A DNA stretch of 15,403 nt from Bacilli bacterium. GTDB taxonomy: Bacteria > Bacillota_I > Bacilli_A > RFN20 > CAG-288. The translations under genes were made by a program, and so were the position numbers. Location of the stretch: assembly GCA_900763245.1 (NCBI GenBank), contig CAAFJQ010000181.1, positions 1 to 15,403 on the forward strand, read 5' to 3'. Under the pieces are notes generated by a model. That model was not told where the DNA came from and did not search any database. It saw nothing but the letters and a program-made list of their open reading frames with translations. This document shows positions 15,049 to 15,403 of the stretch, piece by piece. Positions within the stretch are counted from its first letter, which is position 1, and each line of letters starts with the position of its first letter.

Positions 15049-15060
15049 TCGGTTAACCGA
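15049..15060. promoter_or_regulatory. 12-bp perfect palindrome before the AAA ATPase gene
   Basis: TCGGTTAACCGA is a complete 12-bp palindrome without spacer. It lies about 15-25 bases after the predicted transcription start and 14 bases before the AGGAGG ribosome site. It is a candidate operator for an unknown regulator; with no loop it is a poor RNA hairpin. Confidence 0.4.
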
Positions 15061-15087
15061 AAAAAAACTAAATAGGAGGAATTACCT

Positions 15088-15403
15088 ATGATTGAAATCA
15101 AAAGAGATCTTTATTTGAACCAATTGATAGACAAACAGGGAAATGAAATGATCAAAATCATTACCGGAATAAGAAGATGCGGGAAAAGCTACCTTCTGTT
15201 TGATTTATTCCGCAAGCATTTGCTGTCTAGCGGTGTCAAAGAAGAACAGATCATTTCAATCTCTTTGGACGATGATGAAAGCATTCCTCTTCAAAACCCC
15301 AGTGTTCTTTCTGAGTATATCAAATCAAAAATCACGAACGACAAAGATAAGTTCTATCTTCTTCTTGATGAAGCACAATTGGCTATCACAGAAGAAGAAT
15401 ATA
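15088..15403 (+). CDS. AAA-type ATPase (DUF4143-associated kind), cut by window end
   Basis: Only the first 105 codons are present; the frame is open at the edge. The start ATG has AGGAGG 9 bases upstream. The N-terminus reads IEIKRDLYLNQLI, then ITGIRRCGKSY with the Walker A motif at 27-34, and a hydrophobic strand ending in a Walker B LLLDEAQ (91-97). This layout is typical of the widespread prokaryotic AAA family whose C-terminus carries a DUF4143 nuclease-like domain; that end is not visible here. Proteins of this family are common in accessory regions and their role is mostly unknown. ATPase identity is firm; the subfamily is likely. Confidence 0.85.
   Translation, partial: MIEIKRDLYLNQLIDKQGNEMIKIITGIRRCGKSYLLFDLFRKHLLSSGVKEEQIISISLDDDESIPLQNPSVLSEYIKSKITNDKDKFYLLLDEAQLAITEEEY

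Noticed and set aside
1..15403. CRISPR arrays, insertion sequences, toxin-antitoxin pairs, phage genes
   Set aside because: I looked for regularly spaced repeats, transposase motifs and small paired genes on both strands and saw none.

Overview
The window looks like chromosomal DNA of a moderately AT-rich, Gram-positive-type member of the Bacillota. Supporting signs are strong AGGAGG-type ribosome sites, a HrcA/CIRCE-controlled groES-groEL operon, lipobox lipoproteins and the standard use of TAA, TAG and TGA as stops. An Erysipelotrichia-like lineage is my guess from the overall gene flavour; it is not proved by anything here. I see no rRNA, tRNA, CRISPR array, insertion sequence or phage gene.

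Layout from left to right. (1) 169-2280, plus strand: a soft-metal efflux P1B-type ATPase with its own promoter. That promoter carries an ArsR/SmtB-type 22-bp inverted repeat, and a terminator follows the gene. (2) 2271-2468: a doubtful small ORF or gene remnant. (3) 2536-4985, minus strand: a tight three-gene operon coding for a duplicated DUF1538 membrane protein followed by two divergent PII-like proteins. It ends at a bidirectional terminator. (4) 4986-5359: noncoding apart from the terminator of the next gene. (5) 5360-7780, minus strand: an 806-residue lipoprotein of unknown function with its own promoter and an operator-like inverted repeat. (6) 7917-9968, minus strand: groES-groEL with CIRCE and terminator. 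(7) 10122-10791, plus strand: a 40-codon leader-like ORF overlapping a small lipoprotein gene broken by one nonsense codon and one frameshift. (8) 10795-13963, minus strand: an MFS transporter and a cytoplasmic GH2 glycosidase, overlapping by 14 nt. (9) 14076-14954, plus strand: ispE of the MEP isoprenoid pathway, then a terminator. (10) 15088 to the end: the start of an AAA-type ATPase of the DUF4143-associated kind, cut by the window edge.

How the genes work together. The ATPase is probably a metal-induced detoxification unit whose repressor is encoded elsewhere. The DUF1538-PII-PII operon looks like a transporter or channel controlled by PII-type sensors, with unknown substrate; it is the most interesting module here. 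The MFS and GH2 genes form a take-up-then-hydrolyse unit for a small glycoside. GroES/GroEL and IspE are housekeeping. All functional statements come from reading motifs by eye; no database search was run.
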